Shown here piece after piece: positions 60,732 through 64,000 of a DNA stretch of 64,000 bases. The notes beneath the pieces are model-generated. The model was not told the DNA's origin and searched no databases. It saw only the letters and a program-made list of their open reading frames with translations. This DNA comes from Bog-473 sp963755495. GTDB lineage: Bacteria; Actinomycetota; Acidimicrobiia; Acidimicrobiales; RAAP-2. Made by a program: the position numbers and the translations under genes. Numbering within the stretch: the first letter of the stretch is position 1; each line of letters starts with the position of its first letter. The stretch is from positions 9,796-73,795 of the forward strand of contig CAVWJS010000015.1 of NCBI GenBank assembly GCA_963755495.1, read 5' to 3'.

Positions 60732-62912
60732 CTATGGCGTGAAGTCGGCGATGAGCAGGCACACGTCATCCTCGTGTGCGCCCGCGAGCATCTCGCCCAG
60801 TATGAAGTCACACGCCGACGCGGCGTCCGCGTTGCCCAAGGTTTGCTCGGTCGTGATCATCAGATGGGTCAAGCCGATATCGAGGTCTACACCGCGTCGC
60901 TCGAACAGCCCGTCTGTGAACATGACCAATCGGTCGCCTGGGCGTAGGGCCAAAGCATGCTCAAGGGGACGTGCTGGGACCGGGAGGTCAAAACAGCCAA
61001 TCGGAGGCGCGGGCTTACCGCGGAGGTGACGGGAGGTGCCATCGTGTCCAAGGACGATCGGAGCCGGATGTCCTGCGGAGGCCCAGACACCTTCTCCGGA
61101 GAGCGGATCGATCTCGACACAGATGATGGTGGCAAACGCATCCGGTTCCTGCGTCGCCACGAAACTTGTCAATTTGGCGAGTGACTCGGATGGCCCGAGG
61201 GAGTCGAACAAATGCGCTCTGAGCGCGTTGCGCATTTGCGTCATGAGCGCGGCGGCTTGGAGACCGTGTCCCGCGGCGTCTCCCACGACCAGGGCGATAT
61301 GGCCCGACTGGAGCTCGAAGGCGTCGTACCAATCACCACCTACCTGGGTGCCCTCGCTGGCGGCCCGATAGCCAGCCGCGAGGTGGAGGCTCGGACTGGC
61401 CGGAAGGGTCTTCGGAAGAGCGGCCGCCTGGAGAGCACCCGCCGTTTCTCGTTGCGTCTCGAGATGCAGTACGGATTCGAGAAGGTCGGCCACATGGGAC
61501 ATCGCTTCGCCCATCGTCGTCACATCTTCATCGCTGAAGAGCTCGCCACCGCGTCGGGCCATCGTGAGCACGGCAACGACGGCGTCCTCGGAAATGATGG
61601 GCATGATAAGTCCTGGACCGTCGCCCAGTAGTTGGAGCGTTCGACCATACGCGGCGCTCGCCACACTGCTGTCGAGGTCGTTGACGATCTGTTCTGCCAA
61701 ATGGGGGAGCCGCAGAGGTTGTCGGCTTCGATAGACGACAACTCCGGGTGAAGGTCCGGCAAAGGAGTGTGGATAGCCGCCCACAAGTCGCTGAGCCAAG
61801 CTGTTGAGGATCGGGTCTCGGTGATGGGCCGCCACCCGAATCAGCTCCTCGCCCGAGGGGACGACGACGGTTGACCAATCCGCCATGTTCGTCGTCACTG
61901 CTTTGCACAACCGTTCGAAGAGCTCGATTCGCGTGTGCGTCCCGTGAAGTTTGGACGAGAGTTCGGCCAAGAAGCTCAAGCGGGCGTGGGCTTGTCGGAC
62001 CTCGTCCAAGGCCACGGTTTGCTCCAGCTCGGAATGGTGGCGCTCACTGACATCTGAGAAGTACACGTTCAACCCATTACGATCGGGCCACGCATGAACT
62101 TCGAACCACCGTTCGAACGGTGCGGAGTATTCCTCGAAGACCAGTGAGGTGCCGGAGGCAAGCGCATGCTGGTAGCGCACGCCGACCTCACCTCCTCCAG
62201 CCTGGGGGAAAGCTTCAATGAAGTTGGAGCCGAGCACCGTCTCGCGAGACGTGTGCAGGAGTCGTTCTGCTTCAGCGTTCATATAGGTAACCGTCAAAGA
62301 TGGGTCAAGCGAAAAGAATGCGTTCGGCATCGTCTCGACGACGTTTGGCCTGCGCTCCCCCTGGGGGGGTTGGAGTTCGTTCTGGATGGCCCGCTCCAGG
62401 GCCAGACCAACCAGCTGGGCCAGGAGGTCGAGCCGCCGAAGTTGTGGAGCAGAGAAGACTTGGGGCTCGGGCCACCCAATCCCCATCGCCCCGAGAGTCT
62501 CCCCCGTGGCGGAGTGCAACGGAAGCGAGGCTCTGGAGTTCAATCCGGCCTGCTCGATCTCGGTGAGCAACCCGGGGTAGAGGTCCCGGATCTCCTCGGG
62601 CGATCCCAGTAAGACAGGCAGGCCACTCCGGATCGCTTCGCATGCTGGCGTATTGGCGCTGAGGTCGAATGTCCCACGCTGGGCCACCACCTCGGGATTG
62701 AAGACGGGACGATGCACCACCTGCACGAGGCTGGGTACGTCGCTCAAAGTCGCCATATTGGCGAAGGATCCCCCCGCGGCGAGGGCTCCCTCCTTGGTGA
62801 AGGCCTCAGCCACTTCGAACGGTGTCACGGCACTTGCGAGCGCTGTGACAAGGCGCCAAAGGGCCTCCTCGTCGGCGATCACTTTGAGGTCGACATCGTC
62901 GTCGCCGCGCAC
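60732..62912 (-). CDS. GAF-PAS-GAF-PP2C (SpoIIE/RsbU-type) serine phosphatase
   Basis: A 726-residue signalling protein. About 15-180 is a GAF domain, 190-300 a PAS domain (MPNAFFSLDPSLTVTYMNAEAERLL, with YFSDVSERHHSE at its end), 315-480 a second GAF domain, and 500-726 a PP2C/SpoIIE phosphatase with GGDWYDAF, GDAAGHGLQAA and VMFTDGLFERR (metal-binding Asp residues). Such RsbU-like phosphatases release sigma factors by dephosphorylating anti-anti-sigma proteins. No partner kinase or antagonist is encoded nearby. The 231 bp between it and the flavoprotein holds no gene. Confidence 0.9.
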   Translation of the reverse strand: MRGDDDVDLKVIADEEALWRLVTALASAVTPFEVAEAFTKEGALAAGGSFANMATLSDVPSLVQVVHRPVFNPEVVAQRGTFDLSANTPACEAIRSGLPVLLGSPEEIRDLYPGLLTEIEQAGLNSRASLPLHSATGETLGAMGIGWPEPQVFSAPQLRRLDLLAQLVGLALERAIQNELQPPQGERRPNVVETMPNAFFSLDPSLTVTYMNAEAERLLHTSRETVLGSNFIEAFPQAGGGEVGVRYQHALASGTSLVFEEYSAPFERWFEVHAWPDRNGLNVYFSDVSERHHSELEQTVALDEVRQAHARLSFLAELSSKLHGTHTRIELFERLCKAVTTNMADWSTVVVPSGEELIRVAAHHRDPILNSLAQRLVGGYPHSFAGPSPGVVVYRSRQPLRLPHLAEQIVNDLDSSVASAAYGRTLQLLGDGPGLIMPIISEDAVVAVLTMARRGGELFSDEDVTTMGEAMSHVADLLESVLHLETQRETAGALQAAALPKTLPASPSLHLAAGYRAASEGTQVGGDWYDAFELQSGHIALVVGDAAGHGLQAAALMTQMRNALRAHLFDSLGPSESLAKLTSFVATQEPDAFATIICVEIDPLSGEGVWASAGHPAPIVLGHDGTSRHLRGKPAPPIGCFDLPVPARPLEHALALRPGDRLVMFTDGLFERRGVDLDIGLTHLMITTEQTLGNADAASACDFILGEMLAGAHEDDVCLLIADFTP

Positions 62913-63368
62913 TCAGCCTGCCTCTTTCACGCGAAAGCTGCTCGGTTCGTACGCAAGGCGGTCCCACGGCTCATCGTCGTTCTCCTCATCTATGATCCAA
63001 CTCGGAGTGACGGCCACAGGCTTCACTGTTGCAGAACGTCGGGTCGTTCCCCCGCAACGGAACGAACACTATTTCCTGGCGGCCGGTCCCGCAACGGCGG
63101 ATGTACGGACCCGGGCATGGGTCCCAGGAAATCCTCAGAGACCGGCAACCTGCGGCCGCGGCGTCGAGGGCGAGGCAGACCGTGACCCTCCCGAAGTGGC
63201 CTTTCCCACGGCCGATAGCGGGTGGGCCACGTCTTCGAGCGATCGGCCTTCAGCGGCGGCGCGCACGACGTGCCCACGTCCCACAAGACGGGCCCAAGAC
63301 TTCTCATCCGGACCGTCAGGGCTGGTTCTGTGACTCCCTCACATCGCAACGATGCAGTGCCAGACGAT
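62913..63368. other. 456-bp intergenic region, no convincing gene
   Basis: Open frames here are Arg/Pro/Ser-rich with no motif, in several overlapping frames, and probably non-coding. The region holds the promoter side of the phosphatase gene and the end of the solute-binding-protein gene. Nothing else recognised. Confidence 0.5.
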
Positions 63369-64000
63369 TCACGGTGCGCTCGGAATCTGGTCTGAGTTGG
63401 GCAGCAGGGTACCGCAGATTTTGAGCGGGTCTACGAACGTGTCGCCCTTGAACTTGGTGAGGTATCCACAAAGCTGGGGGGCCGCCTTACCGAAGGCCTT
63501 GAGCGTCAAGTTGACCGGGGTCTCGAGGCCGCCCATGTCGTAACTGGCGTCCTTGCGCAGTGCCGAGATGAACCCGCTCTGGGTAGGGTTCTTCCCGGCG
63601 CGTTCGAGGCCGGTGATCATCAGGTCAACGGCGCCCCATGCTTCATAGAAGCTGAAGTCCGGGACACCGGTGAAGTGGGCGTACTTTTTCAGGGCGCCCT
63701 GGAATGCCTTGGTGGCCGGCGTCTTGAGCTCGATCGGCGCGCCGGTGGGCGAGAACCACGCCCCCTGGACGTTGGCCACCGCCGAGGTGTCGTCGACCAA
63801 GGCTTGACCGTAGCCGGTAGCGTTGAGGATCACTTTCATGTTGACGCCGTCCTGCTTGAGAGCGGTCATCAGCGCAAAGTTGGTGTTGGCGTCGAGCGGC
63901 AGGTACAGAGCGTTGACCCCGGCCTGCTTGATCTGGAGAGCCAGCGTGGTGGTGTTCACGCTGCCGAAGGGCAGGGAGGTGTCAAGGAACGCCTTGCTCA
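63369..64000 (-). CDS. Liv-type ABC substrate-binding protein, C-terminal part (runs off the window)
   Basis: At least 210 residues of a type I periplasmic-binding protein; the frame is open at the right edge, so the N terminus and signal peptide are missing. TTTLALQIKQAGVNALYLPLDANTNFALMTAL and FSFYEAWGAVDLMITGLERAGKNPTQSGFISALRK are family features. It is a different subgroup from the binding protein at 23775. Transporter genes may lie outside the window. Confidence 0.85.
   Translation of the reverse strand, partial: SKAFLDTSLPFGSVNTTTLALQIKQAGVNALYLPLDANTNFALMTALKQDGVNMKVILNATGYGQALVDDTSAVANVQGAWFSPTGAPIELKTPATKAFQGALKKYAHFTGVPDFSFYEAWGAVDLMITGLERAGKNPTQSGFISALRKDASYDMGGLETPVNLTLKAFGKAAPQLCGYLTKFKGDTFVDPLKICGTLLPNSDQIPSAP

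Noticed and set aside
62913..63368. Several plus- and minus-strand frames of 60-130 codons
   Set aside because: They overlap one another, are rich in Arg and Pro, have no recognisable domain and no good ribosome site.

Overview
The window is high-GC DNA, almost fully coding, with many GTG starts and many 1-4 bp stop/start overlaps (GTGA, ATGA, TGATG). This style, together with acyl-CoA dehydrogenase and acyl-CoA ligase families, a LytR-CpsA-Psr protein, a Rv0447c-Rv0449c-like lipid cassette and GGGAC-N4-GTCCC boxes, points to an actinobacterium. A soil or aquatic Acidimicrobiia-type organism is plausible, but that is inference. No rRNA, tRNA, CRISPR array, integrase or transposase was recognised.

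Layout. (1) 0.1-2.3 kb: arsenic resistance, arsR divergent from arsI-aquaporin-arsC. (2) 2.4-17.0 kb: a TetR-flanked acyl-CoA catabolic operon (two AMP-forming ligases, a Baeyer-Villiger-type flavoprotein, two SnoaL-like proteins, a cyclase-family hydrolase, three acyl-CoA dehydrogenases, an SDR), plus a divergent third ligase. (3) 17.1-33.6 kb: three copies of a pair of metal-dependent amidohydrolases (an amidohydrolase-3 / D-aminoacylase-like protein, AH3, and an amidohydrolase-2 TIM barrel, AH2), a branched-chain-amino-acid-type ABC importer whose two permeases and one ATPase are fused in one protein, and a secreted CocE-like hydrolase. Copy 1 (17.1-20.1 kb) carries many single-base indels, copy 2 has one frameshift, and copy 3 is intact. 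CocE plus copy 3 lie between two perfect 34-bp direct repeats. (4) 33.9-36.0 kb: MFS exporter with MarR regulator and a clear operator. (5) 36.1-46.6 kb: a second catabolic block (thiolase-like plus DUF35, CoA-transferase, P450, amidohydrolase, 3Fe-4S ferredoxin, two SDRs, a crotonase, a second amidohydrolase, alpha/beta hydrolase). (6) 46.7-48.2 kb: thioesterase, TetR and DUF427 with twin palindromic operators. (7) 48.5-64 kb: envelope and stress functions: LCP protein; universal stress protein and HTH/PNPOx genes separated by DosR-like boxes; a B12-binding regulator divergent from a Cfa/DUF1365/FAD lipid-modification cassette; a cyclic-nucleotide-binding flavoprotein with no redox cysteine pair, beside a UBP zinc finger; a GAF-PAS-GAF-PP2C phosphatase; and the C-terminal part of an ABC solute-binding protein running off the right end.

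How it may work together: an unknown, probably amide- or ester-containing cyclic or lipid-like compound would be imported by the Liv-type transporter, cleaved by the amidohydrolases and the CocE hydrolase, activated to CoA thioesters and degraded by beta-oxidation-like enzymes, with P450 and Baeyer-Villiger chemistry opening rings. The repeated amidohydrolase pairs are the best candidate for an undescribed system. The substrate cannot be read from the sequence.
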